Source: PALSA-607 sp036509315
Lineage (GTDB): Bacteria; Actinomycetota; Actinomycetes; Acidothermales; Acidothermaceae
Length of the DNA stretch: 13,836 bases
Assembly (NCBI GenBank): GCA_036509315.1
Contig: DATCFU010000008.1
Span: forward strand, 1 to 13,836
Reading direction: 5' to 3'
Under the pieces are notes generated by a model that was not told the origin of the DNA, did not search any database, and saw nothing but the letters and a program-made list of their open reading frames with translations. Position 1 is the stretch's first letter. Each line of letters starts with the position of its first letter. Below are positions 1 to 5,606 of the stretch, one piece after another. A program made the translations under genes and the position numbers.

Positions 1-1
1 G

Positions 2-229
2 ATCATCGACGGCGCCGGGTTGAAGAAGAACGACCCGCGGCTGTTGTTTCGCCGGGTGATGTTCGCGATGGCCAGGAAACAAGCCGGGCAGGTGATGCGC
101 CGCCGCGACACCCGCGAACATGTCGCCTTGTACATCAAAGCGTTCAACGCGTGGGCCACCGGCGAAGAACTCACCCAGCTACGGTTCACCACCCGCGAAA
201 CCATGCCACCCGTCACCAAGATGCGGTAG
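2..229 (+). CDS. C-terminus of an unrecognised protein (5' truncated by window edge)
   Basis: An open frame enters from the left edge and stops at TAG 227-229, giving about 75 residues. A TTG at 20 could serve as a start, but the frame is open to the edge and the sequence before it (IIDGAG) reads like normal protein, so I treat this as a truncated C-terminus. It is basic and helix-rich, with a run of Arg/Lys (RRRDTREH) followed by a segment ending in KAFNAWATGEEL. I do not recognise the family. Its composition and its position beside tRNA-like debris would fit a plasmid, phage or integrated-element gene, but that is inference. Coding character is good: strong G/C in third positions and no internal stops. 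Confidence 0.6.
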   Translation: MIDGAGLKKNDPRLLFRRVMFAMARKQAGQVMRRRDTREHVALYIKAFNAWATGEELTQLRFTTRETMPPVTKMR

Positions 230-339
230 CACCGCGCAGGCCACCGGAACGGTGGCTTGCCATCGGGAGCTACCTATCGAAGGACGCCGTCGGCCTTGGT
301 GAAGGGATATCGAGCCCCGAGTCTCACGGAATGCACCGG

Positions 340-388
340 TCGAGCAGGCGACCGGGATCGAACCGGCATGGCCAGCTTCCCGGGCTAG
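340..388 (-). pseudogene. tRNA-like 3' half, anticodon loop reads GGG (Pro-like)
   Basis: On the minus strand the sequence forms a 5-bp anticodon stem (CTAGC/GCTGG, one wobble) around a 7-base loop CCGGGAA, a 4-base variable loop, a complete T arm with TTCGATC loop (351-367), and a 7-base acceptor 3' strand (344-350). It ends in CGA rather than CCA. Loop position 33 is C instead of the nearly universal U. No 5' acceptor strand complementary to 344-350 sits at the expected distance, and no standard D arm is visible. I read it as a degenerate tRNA or a tRNA-derived attachment-site fragment. A functional but atypical tRNA is less likely. Confidence 0.45.
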
Positions 389-412
389 ACCCGGCACGGC
401 GGTTGGGCACTA

Positions 413-432
413 CGTACGGCCCCGCTAGGGAC
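413..432 (-). repeat. 20-bp box, copy 1
   Basis: Matches 656-675 at 19 of 20 positions (G versus A at one site). On the minus strand it lies 25 bases upstream of the tRNA-like half at 340-388. It contains the palindrome CGTACG. Function unknown; it may be a remnant 5' part of a duplicated tRNA-containing unit. Confidence 0.55.
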
Positions 433-504
433 ACATAGCCCACATTTCAGGACCAGCAGATGGCCGCGGGTGGGGGAAAGTCTTGCTGTGTAAGGGATTT
501 TCGG

Positions 505-553
505 TGGAGCGGGTGACCGGGATCGAACCGGCATATCCAGCTTGGAAGGCTAG
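505..553 (-). pseudogene. tRNA-like 3' half with CCA, anticodon loop reads TCC (Gly-like)
   Basis: On the minus strand the anticodon stem CTAGC/GCTGG encloses loop CTTCCAA, with canonical U33 and anticodon TCC. It is followed by a 4-base variable loop and a T arm (516-532) identical to the one at 351-367. The acceptor 3' strand CACCCGC, discriminator T and encoded CCA match the usual tRNA-Gly 3' end. The matching 5' strand GCGGGTG is absent; the best partner upstream, GCGTATG, pairs at only five of seven positions and lies about 26 bases too far away. So the 3' half looks intact and the 5' half displaced or lost. Such 3' halves are typical products of integrase recombination at tRNA genes. 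Confidence 0.5.
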
Positions 554-655
554 CGGGACACCTTCCCGTTTGAGCCTGAAAATAGGGCCTGACCTGCGCA
601 TACGCTCTTTTTGATCTTGACCACTCCGGTCCGTAGAAGGCCGCACTTTACCGGC

Positions 656-675
656 CGTACGGCCCCGCTAAGGAC
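656..675 (-). repeat. 20-bp box, copy 2
   Basis: Second copy of the box at 413-432 with one mismatch. On the minus strand it lies about 100 bases upstream of the tRNA-like half at 505-553, so this unit carries roughly 78 bases more than the first. The copy overlaps the 12-bp palindrome GGCCGTACGGCC (653-664) and the left arm of the nested hairpin at 671-735. Confidence 0.55.
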
Positions 676-735
676 CTGTCCGCGGGTTTCCGTCCACCCC
701 TACGAAGGGGTCCCGCGGTTGGATCACGGGGTCCT
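671..735. other. Nested inverted repeat, possible structured RNA
   Basis: Three perfect stems are nested: AGGACC 671-676 with GGTCCT 730-735, CCGCGGG 680-686 with CCCGCGG 712-718, and ACCCCT 696-701 with AGGGGT 706-711 around a 4-base loop. The two inner stems stack directly on their 3' side, with a 9-base bulge on the other. There is no T run on either side, so a simple terminator is not clear. The strand is undetermined and no known RNA family was recognised. Confidence 0.4.
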
Positions 736-885
736 CGTTGACGTAGAAGGGAGCCAGAAGAGTGTCGGCCGGCCCGCAGCAGACCGCCGAGCTCGGCCGG
801 CGGCCAATCAGCTTCCTCGCGGACGGGCCTGATCCGCGCGCCCAAGCCGGGGCGCTTGCCCCTCCTCGTCGATCGTGAGCGCGAT

Positions 886-1230
886 CTATTCGAAGCTGGA
901 TTCCCTTAGGCCATAGTCACGCTCGACGGTCGCTACTCGCACTCTGTAGTCCTCGTACCAGACCTGGCGGCCCTTGCGCTGGACAAGCACATGCTGAGCG
1001 ACGTACTTCCAAGCTTGTGCGGCCTGGTCGTCGACCCAGTAGGAAACCGTGATTTCGATGCCGTCACGGGCACTCTCGACGCCTAGGAATCCTGGCTGCT
1101 GGCGGGCAAGGTCGTTCATGGCGGCAGCAGTCGCGGCGTAGCCATTGTCGCCTGGCGTCCTCACCGACGTGAATATGACCGCCGTATACGGCGGACTGGG
1201 TGCCTGTGCGATGCCAGCTTCAGCGTCCAC
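886..1230 (-). CDS. Antibiotic biosynthesis monooxygenase (ABM)-domain protein
   Basis: The 114-residue product has the pattern of the ABM/dimeric alpha-beta barrel family, close to YqjZ-type proteins. It has an early strand TAVIFTSVRT, then a helix leading to QQPGFLGVES, the central ITVSYW strand, a helix with AWKYVAQH, and the closing YRVRVATVERDYG. Length matches a single-domain member. Family members bind small ligands or haem, or oxidise aromatic polyketides; YqjZ-like ones are mostly of unknown substrate, so I give no reaction. The chosen start is GTG 1230, about 13 residues before the first conserved strand; no strong ribosome site is visible, so the start is uncertain. TAG stop at 886-888. 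It stands alone, facing the tRNA-like region, with no obvious operon partner. Confidence 0.85.
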   Translation of the reverse strand: MDAEAGIAQAPSPPYTAVIFTSVRTPGDNGYAATAAAMNDLARQQPGFLGVESARDGIEITVSYWVDDQAAQAWKYVAQHVLVQRKGRQVWYEDYRVRVATVERDYGLRESSFE

Positions 1231-1477
1231 ATGGCGAGTTTGCCATAGATCGCAAGTCGAGATGGGGACGGTGCTACCGCGACCACCACACGCCCGTTAC
1301 GTCGCTCAGGAGGGCAACATTGCCCCGGGGCGGTAGGACATTTCGGCCCTTGGGCAACCCAGCAGGCGCTCGCCGATGACCGAGTGCGTGCACGTCGCTT
1401 TGTGGCCGCCCAGAGGTACGGTCACAGCGGCAGAAGTGCGACTCGTGAGCATGAATCTGCGTGCGTTTCGCGCGAAG
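1231..1477. other. Intergenic stretch with one doubtful small ORF
   Basis: No convincing gene. A 48-codon minus-strand frame from ATG 1452 to a stop at 1306 (beginning MLTSRTSAAVTV) has reasonable third-position G/C and follows the broken small ORF at 1478-1646. It lacks a ribosome site and resembles nothing I know. No promoter or terminator is clear. Confidence 0.3.
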
Positions 1478-1646
1478 TTACAAGCCCCTCGAGGCATCGT
1501 CTATTGAGCCCAGGGCGGCTGGGGTGATGACGGTGCCGTCCTGGGTTGTCGCAGTGCAACAGCTCCTCCAACGCAGCGATACGCGCGCTCTCATCCGCCG
1601 GTTTCCTGGCGGTTGTCGCGGTACCGGTAGCCCTCGGTGTTGGCAT
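1478..1646 (-). pseudogene. Small ORF broken by a single-base frameshift
   Basis: The ATG at 1646 has a good Shine-Dalgarno (GGAGGAGG, starting 15 bases upstream). It opens a frame reading MPTPRATG, then a Lys/Glu/Ala-rich segment with ARIAALEELLHC. Beyond that the frame loses protein character, but the frame one base away continues TTQDGTVITPAALGSIDDAS and stops at TAA 1478-1480. Dropping one base near 1546-1549 would give one 55-residue protein. The span of 169 bases is one more than a multiple of three, consistent with a one-base insertion. It could be a pseudogene, a sequencing error or, less likely, programmed frameshifting. The family is not recognised. Confidence 0.5.
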
Positions 1647-1799
1647 CTTCGCGCCTCCTCCGCTTGGCGGGCACCAGGGACCGTTCGTAGGGTGCCCGCG
1701 GATAACACCGCCGATGTAACTTGAGGCTCGAATATCGCTCCAGGCCTAGTCCCCGCTTCCGAGCAGCTCTGCTCGCCAGCTGACTTTCCTGGAGGACAG

Positions 1800-2126
1800 A
1801 TGAACCATGCTGGGGTAATCGATGAGGCCTCGTACGACCCGCTGCGATCGTTCCGGGACTGGCAGGACGCCTGTGCGAGCTTGCGGCTCGCCGAAACATG
1901 CCGCGACAACTACAGCGACCTTGTGCGTTTGTCAGCCGAAGTGATCCGCACGCGCAATGCACTGACGATCGACCTGGTTAGGGCAGGCACGCATCTTCCA
2001 GGCGACGTCCTGCGGGATCTCGCGCGCGACGATCAACTCCTTCTCGAACACGACGACGCAGCGCTGAGCAACAACCCCCCGCCCTCCGCTCCGCTTAGCG
2101 CCGACGATGCGACACTGCCCGCCTGA
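1800..2126 (+). CDS. Small helical protein, paralogue of the gene at 2254
   Basis: ATG 1800 follows a strong ribosome site (GGAGGA, 1791-1796). The frame gives 108 residues ending at TGA 2124-2126. Residues about 17-85 look like amphipathic helices rich in Ala, Leu, Arg and Asp. The C-terminal 20 residues are Pro/Ala/Asp-rich and probably disordered. No signal peptide, membrane segment or catalytic motif is visible. The central segment aligns without gaps to the product of 2254-2511, with shared F..W, A.A.L..AE, L...V.R...AL and AG positions. This suggests an old duplication of a small unrecognised family. The two genes lie 127 bp apart on the same strand and may be co-transcribed. Confidence 0.65.
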   Translation: MNHAGVIDEASYDPLRSFRDWQDACASLRLAETCRDNYSDLVRLSAEVIRTRNALTIDLVRAGTHLPGDVLRDLARDDQLLLEHDDAALSNNPPPSAPLSADDATLPA

Positions 2127-2253
2127 TTCGCTGCGTGACGGTTGCGAGTCCCGGCCGAGGACCGCACACAGGGGGCATCCGCGCCGGGTCCCTTTTGTTC
2201 GGGCACCGTCCGCTCGACTACGGATTTCGCGGCCCGCTGCCGAAAACAGTCCC

Positions 2254-2511
2254 ATGCGCCAATTCACTATCGACAAGGCATCTGGTGAGGCGTTCGCCGC
2301 GTGGGCGCAGGCCTACGCGGACCTCGTCGCAGCGGAGCGCGCAGGCGTGGACGCGGATCAGACCATGGAGCTGACCAACGACGTGTTGCGCGCCCATATT
2401 GCCCTGGTGCGTACACGGACGGCGGCGGGCTGGTTCCCGACCGCGGAATCCGTCAACCGGATGCGGCTGGAGGAACACCTTCTGCGGCTCGGCGAGCGGT
2501 GGCCGGGCTAG
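2254..2511 (+). CDS. Small helical protein, paralogue of the gene at 1800
   Basis: The chosen start is ATG 2254, where the N-terminus MRQFTIDK begins; the same frame is open upstream to 2107, but that part has poor protein character. The product is 85 residues ending at TAG 2509-2511. It is predicted to be nearly all helix, with W at residue 16, an AYADLVAAERAG segment, and a C-terminal LEEHLLRLGERW. Aligned with the gene at 1800, 14 of the first 46 residues of the shared block are identical without gaps. No clear Shine-Dalgarno precedes the ATG, so translation may be weak or coupled, or the start may differ. No known function; no enzyme motif. Possibly a DNA- or protein-binding accessory factor, but this is a guess. 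Confidence 0.6.
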   Translation: MRQFTIDKASGEAFAAWAQAYADLVAAERAGVDADQTMELTNDVLRAHIALVRTRTAAGWFPTAESVNRMRLEEHLLRLGERWPG

Positions 2512-2580
2512 CAGCACCCGTCGACCTCAAGGCCGAACGCGAACGTCGCAGTCCTCAGCAGCGTCGACGATCTCCTGTGC

Positions 2581-2784
2581 TCACTCGGGCGACGTGAGGT
2601 CGATTCCTTTGTCGAGCAGCGCTGCCGGGACCGCTTGCGGCGCCATAAAGTCGCACGGTCCGCTGTGGTGGGCAGCCAGTCCGCATGTTGCGCCGTTGGT
2701 GAGGTTCTTCAACCCGCAACCCCCGGCTGCGGCGACGTCGCTGACGATGTTGGAGTTGTGATTCTCGGCGCGGGGTTCTTGCAT
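2581..2784 (-). CDS. Small Cys/His protein, possible metal-binding
   Basis: The start ATG 2784 has a GAAGGGG ribosome site about seven bases upstream; an upstream in-frame start at 2838 is less well placed. The product is 67 residues. Its centre carries C23, C34, H39, H40 and C44 in the context GGCGLKN...GATC....HHSGPCDF. The spacing and the HH-x-GPC pattern resemble small actinobacterial proteins thought to bind zinc, but no structure-based family is certain. The N-terminus is polar and the C-terminus is Ala/Leu-containing without a membrane segment. It is convergent with the gene ending at 2511 and 120 bp downstream of the lipoprotein gene on the same strand. Confidence 0.6.
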   Translation of the reverse strand: MQEPRAENHNSNIVSDVAAAGGCGLKNLTNGATCGLAAHHSGPCDFMAPQAVPAALLDKGIDLTSPE

Positions 2785-2904
2785 GGCGCACCCCTTCGTT
2801 GTCCTGCCTCTACTCAACGTCGGGGTTCGTGTCAGCACAAGACCAAGGGGCGTTGTTTCCCGTGAATAACGCGTTACATGAACTCGCGTCGACTGTAAAT
2901 GGGC
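2785..2904 (-). promoter_or_regulatory. Possible promoter region of the Cys/His protein gene
   Basis: The 120-bp gap between the lipoprotein stop and the gene at 2784 contains the 10-bp palindrome TAACGCGTTA (2867-2876). Upstream of it on the minus strand lies a TTTACA element about 17 bases away. This arrangement could be a promoter with an operator at the -10 region, but the -10 match is poor. Weak evidence only. Confidence 0.2.
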
Positions 2905-3510
2905 TCATGCGGCGGGTGTGAAGCTGGTTGAGCACGCGGCGTTGTGTCCGCCGACGGCAGCATCGACGTCGACCGACACCGTGACGCCGTAGGGCGCCGT
3001 GGAGGTGTCGAGTGGCACGACGGCGTGACCGGTGCCGTCGGCGGCCGTGGCTTTGACCGTGTCCTTCGACTTGTAGTGGGCGGTCACGGTCACCTGCGCG
3101 TCGGCGGTGGTTTGCACCAGGACGTCGATTGGTTGGTTGTGGTGTGGGCTGGCATTGGAAACGCTGGCCGTACATGCCAGTGCCGCAGCGGTTGGCGTAG
3201 GTTTGGCGGGGACTGGCGAAGGCGTTGACGATGGCTTCGGCGGTATCGGTGCCGGGGCTGTTTTTGTCGTCGCGGCAGCATGTGGCGCGGTTGTCTTTGC
3301 GGCAGTTGGTGTGGTCGGGCTCGGTGAAGGGGGAAGCGAGAACGGTGTTGGCGGCGCCAGGGAGGGCGCCGGCGGGATGATGGCGGAAGCGAGCCCGTCA
3401 GAGGGTCCGCTCGCTGCTGCAGTGACCGCGGATGCACCGGCTTTCGGCAACTGGCATCCGACCAACACGAAGGCCAGAACGGGCACAGCGTAAAGCAGGC
3501 GGCGATTCAA
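2905..3510 (-). CDS. Pro/Thr-rich secreted lipoprotein with C-terminal beta domain
   Basis: From TTG 3510 the product is 201 residues. It opens MNRRLLYAVPVLAFVLVGC, a classic lipoprotein signal peptide with lipobox LVGC and the lipidated Cys at residue 19. Residues about 25-110 are a Pro/Ala/Ser/Thr linker, likely extended and possibly glycosylated in the cell envelope. Residues about 112-201 form a predicted Ig-like beta domain with alternating strands (IDVLVQTT, QVTVTAHYKS, YGVTVSVDVD) and two Cys (113, 193) placed to form a disulfide across it. The domain resembles a widespread actinobacterial extracellular module of unknown role. An upstream TTG at 3528, in frame, has an identical ribosome site, adding six residues; see the 18-bp repeat. 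The protein is expected to be anchored on the outer face of the cytoplasmic membrane. Confidence 0.8.
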   Translation of the reverse strand: MNRRLLYAVPVLAFVLVGCQLPKAGASAVTAAASGPSDGLASAIIPPAPSLAPPTPFSLPPSPSPTTPTAAKTTAPHAAATTKTAPAPIPPKPSSTPSPVPAKPTPTAAALACTASVSNASPHHNQPIDVLVQTTADAQVTVTAHYKSKDTVKATAADGTGHAVVPLDTSTAPYGVTVSVDVDAAVGGHNAACSTSFTPAA

Positions 3511-3542
3511 TGATGCCCCTCTCGTCAATGATGCCCCTCTCG
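3507..3542 (-). repeat. Tandem 18-bp duplication of ribosome site and TTG start
   Basis: Positions 3507-3524 and 3525-3542 are identical 18-bp units. Each carries, on the minus strand, GAGAGGGG, five bases, then TTGA. Because 18 is a multiple of three, both TTG codons (3510 and 3528) are in frame with the lipoprotein. The upper copy is followed by codons TRGAS read through the lower ribosome site. Confidence 0.85.
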
Positions 3543-3577
3543 CAATCCCTTTGATCGGACAGTCAGCCCAACTCAGG

Positions 3578-3720
3578 CAACGCAGGGCCTCGTTGCAACC
3601 GAAGAGCCCCGGCCAGCTGCCCCCACGCCGGGTCTCCTCGGTTGCTTCGGGATGCCCCAGCCCGAAGCCCCCCGAGCTCCCCTCCCACGCAGGGTTTCTG
3701 TGCCCTCGGCTGCCGGGGGG
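3578..3720. ncRNA. Chain of four abutting inverted repeats, candidate structured RNA
   Basis: Four stems lie head to tail with almost no gaps: CAACG 3578-3582 with CGTTG 3591-3595; a 17-base arm 3596-3612 with 3628-3644 (15 of 17 pairs, 15-base loop); GCTTCGGG 3644-3651 with CCCGAAGC 3661-3668 (8 of 8, 9-base loop); and CCCCCCG 3668-3674 with CGGGGGG 3714-3720. On the plus strand the loops of stems two, three and four contain runs of C, faintly recalling the actinobacterial 6C RNA, but I cannot match its consensus. On the minus strand the element lies 70-210 bases upstream of the lipoprotein start and could be its leader or a terminator stack for upstream transcription. No T run flanks it. 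The strand is undetermined. Confidence 0.45.
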
Positions 3721-3781
3721 AAACCAGCCGCTGGAAGACCTGGCCGATCGGGTGGCGAACGATGATCGAAAAGACGATAAG

Positions 3782-3916
3782 CACGAGCGTGGCGACGCGC
3801 TGCCAGCGCGACGATTGCTGACTGTCGATACCGAAATCCGTCAGCGTGGCGGATTTCCGGCGGGGACCAATGTCGGTCGCCTCGATCAACTCGCCCGCAC
3901 GTCGCTCGGCCCGCAA
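3782..3916 (-). pseudogene. Fragment of a ParB-like phage/plasmid protein
   Basis: From TTG 3916 the minus strand reads LRAERRAGELIEATDIG, then ATLTDFGIDSQQSSRWQRVAT. This pattern (RAERRAGELL ... LxxLGI....SSRWQ.LA) is the helix-turn-helix portion of ParB-like proteins common in actinobacterial plasmids and prophages. After about residue 45 the similarity ends: the frame stays open but turns into low-quality sequence running through the hairpin chain. The catalytic N-terminal half and the C-terminal half are both missing, so this is a remnant. No ribosome site is seen at the TTG. Identification rests on motif memory, not on a search. Confidence 0.45.
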
Positions 3917-3958
3917 CCGTAGTTAACCGAGTCGTCAGGTCGCGCAGCCAGGATTGCC

Positions 3959-3999
3959 GTGGCGCCCGGCCGTTCCCCCCCGGGATAGCCGGGCGCCAC
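3959..3999. terminator. 12-bp perfect stem, terminator-like or element boundary
   Basis: GTGGCGCCCGGC at 3959-3970 pairs perfectly with GCCGGGCGCCAC at 3988-3999 around a 17-base loop. There is no T run, which is common for actinobacterial terminators. No intact gene ends close to it on either strand (nearest is the gene ending at 4602, minus), so its client is unclear. It lies just upstream of the ParB-like fragment on the minus strand. Confidence 0.4.
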
Positions 4000-4601
4000 C
4001 TGGGGACTTCTCAGCGCGACACGTGGAAGGACCGATGAGGGCTCCTGACCGTCCGCTCCCGCGTAACCGTCGGACGCTGGCCGCCGCTGACACGGTCGCA
4101 GCGTTGGGCTAGTGGGTTGGCTTTTTTGCCAGTCTCGGGGCCGACGTACTGCGCGACGTTGCGCGGACACTGCGAGCTCGCGTCACGCGAGCTGGCTGAA
4201 GTAGGCCGCGTTGACGGACGTTCCTCGTGCCGAAAGTCGGATGTTCGGAGGTGGTAAACGCCCTCCCGAGCCGGCGTAGCGCCAAACGGCTGCGCACCCG
4301 ACGTCGTAACGCCACTAGGAACGGCCCAAGTTCTTCGATCAACTCCGCGGCTGACATCACTGGCGCGCGCGATATCGGCGGACGGATCTCTGCGCCACAG
4401 TGCAGAGACCCAGCGTGGTGCCACGCGGTGCCGTCGAGGACCCCGTTGCTCCCCGTTGACCCTAGTTCCCCGCCCCGCTGCGCGGGACGTTGTGACCGCC
4501 AAAAGGTGCCGTTAGAGCTTGCGTGCAGCTACCCGGACGGACAACAGTGGTGGCGGTCAACAGGTGCGTCCCGGAGGCATATCCGCGCGGGCTCGTCGCT
4601 T
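4000..4601. other. Gene-free stretch with a long palindrome
   Basis: Overlapping open frames exist on both strands but none has a ribosome site plus consistent protein character. The best short candidate is a minus frame opening at 4360 (MMSAAELIEELGPF), whose first 40 residues look helical before quality drops. The only firm structure is a perfect 19-bp palindrome at 4175-4193. The stretch looks like decayed sequence. Confidence 0.4.
4175..4193. repeat. Perfect 19-bp palindrome
   Basis: AGCTCGCGT at 4175-4183 and ACGCGAGCT at 4185-4193 are exact inverted copies around a single C. Arms are too close for a long RNA stem but suit a dimeric DNA-binding protein or recombinase. No flanking gene makes its role clear. 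Confidence 0.5.
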
Positions 4602-4868
4602 CTAGTACACCTCGCGGGATTCGGTCACGCGTTGCTGGGTGACACTTCCAGGGTAGGCAACCGGAGCCTGCCCGACAGTGCGTTCTTCAACGACAGTGGC
4701 TCTGCGGCGGGGCGCGAAGATGGTCAGTGTTACTACCAGACCGAGGGCGCCGGCGATCATCAAGATGACCCCGACGGTGTGAATGTTAAACCCGCTCGCA
4801 GTGGCGTGGATGGCGAACGTCAAGATGGCGCCTACCGCGATCAGAAATACGGATACGCCGATGCCCAT
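4602..4868 (-). CDS. DUF6458-family small membrane protein
   Basis: The product is 88 residues from ATG 4868, preceded by a strong ribosome site (GGGAGG, ending 5 bases before the ATG). It begins MGIGVSVFLIAVGAILTFA and shows two membrane helices at about 4-24 and 29-51, joined by a short loop with a His (ASGFNIHTVG). The arginine cluster PRRR follows, then a polar tail with Glu, Thr and Gln. This is the typical pattern of the DUF6458 family of mycobacteria and relatives, whose function is unknown. The positive cluster after helix two places both termini on the cytoplasmic side. It stands alone among eroded sequence, with no operon partner. Confidence 0.85.
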   Translation of the reverse strand: MGIGVSVFLIAVGAILTFAIHATASGFNIHTVGVILMIAGALGLVVTLTIFAPRRRATVVEERTVGQAPVAYPGSVTQQRVTESREVY

Positions 4869-5606
4869 CGGATCCTCCCGACTAAAGTGTCCTGCTGCGA
4901 TCAGCGGGACTTTGCGACGCAGAATTGCCCGTCAACGGCGTAGCTCAAACAAGCCGCAGACTGGGACCGTCGCGCGCCGCGCCATGAGAGCGTCAAGATC
5001 GCTGGGATGGCGTAGAGCCGGGCTAAGCCAGGTGGATGCGCACACGCGGTTCAATGCGAGTAAACGGTGAGCCCATCGTGTAGCGCTGTAGTTCGCGACC
5101 GTCCGCGCCACGGACAGGAAGGCCCTTCGCGACGCGTCAAGACACATCATCGCGGCCCGCAGGTGAGCGGCGTTCGCGACCTCTTCCGGCCTTCCGACAA
5201 CCATCGGTTCGACCCATACCGCAACCCGCGCGGTTTCACCCCGATCGCGACTGGGCGGCCAGGAGTTGGTGAAGCCGGCGGTGCGCGCAGCCCGAGCCGC
5301 TCAGGCGGCAACGACTGCAGCATTGATTTGGTGTGCAAGCTGGTAAAGCCCCGCCGCACCCGACTACGGCGCGTGCGCAGGCGTGGTCAGTCGCGGTGGA
5401 CAACCCGATGGCGCGAACTAGCGACGCGTCGACCGCGAGTACGTGACCGGGAAAATCAACGGCTGGAAGCACATCCTGAACACGCTCGGCACGCGCGATG
5501 GAGACCGCATCAACGATCCAATCGGCTGATGACCCTTACAGCGTGCATGCGCAAAGAATTTGACAGTCCCGGCGGCCATCACAGATGACGTTGTCTTTGC
5601 GGCTCG
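4869..5606. other. Eroded stretch with short coding-like fragments
   Basis: No complete gene is convincing. A minus frame from ATG 5204 to a stop at 4932 (90 residues, with RPEEVANAAHLRAAMMCLDASRRAFLSVARTV split over its first half) has strong third-position G/C for its first 40 codons, then degrades; no ribosome site precedes it. A short plus-strand fragment lies at 5422-5529. Other open frames here look like shadows of GC-rich sequence. I read the region as remnants of several small genes. Confidence 0.4.
5422..5529 (+). pseudogene. Short coding-like fragment, unrecognised C-terminus
   Basis: Between an in-frame TAG at 5419-5421 and TGA 5527-5529 the plus strand reads RRVDREYVTGKINGWKHIL, then NTLGTRDGDRINDPIG. 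The residues and codon use look like the true C-terminus of a protein, yet the frame is closed immediately upstream and only a GTG at 5443 could start it (28 residues). I cannot name the parent gene. Confidence 0.25.

Larger units (their letters stand above)
230..885. other. Gene-poor stretch with tRNA-like debris and structured repeats
   Basis: No frame in this 656-bp stretch has both a credible start and protein-like composition. It contains two minus-strand tRNA-like 3' halves (340-388, 505-553), a 20-bp box present twice (413-432, 656-675) and a nested inverted repeat (671-735). The remaining sequence (735-885) has short GC palindromes such as two copies of TCGGCCGGC but nothing I can assign. 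It looks like the edge of an integrated element or a decayed tRNA array. Confidence 0.5.

Noticed and set aside
2521..2603. TCGACCTC and GAGGTCGA inverted repeat between convergent genes
   Set aside because: Perfect 8-bp arms, but 67 bases apart and the right arm lies inside the gene at 2581; too long a loop for a terminator and likely chance.
4227..4943. 238-codon plus-strand open frame
   Set aside because: It runs antisense across the DUF6458 gene and its residue composition (many Arg, Cys, Ser, Pro, no domain pattern) is that of a GC-rich shadow frame.
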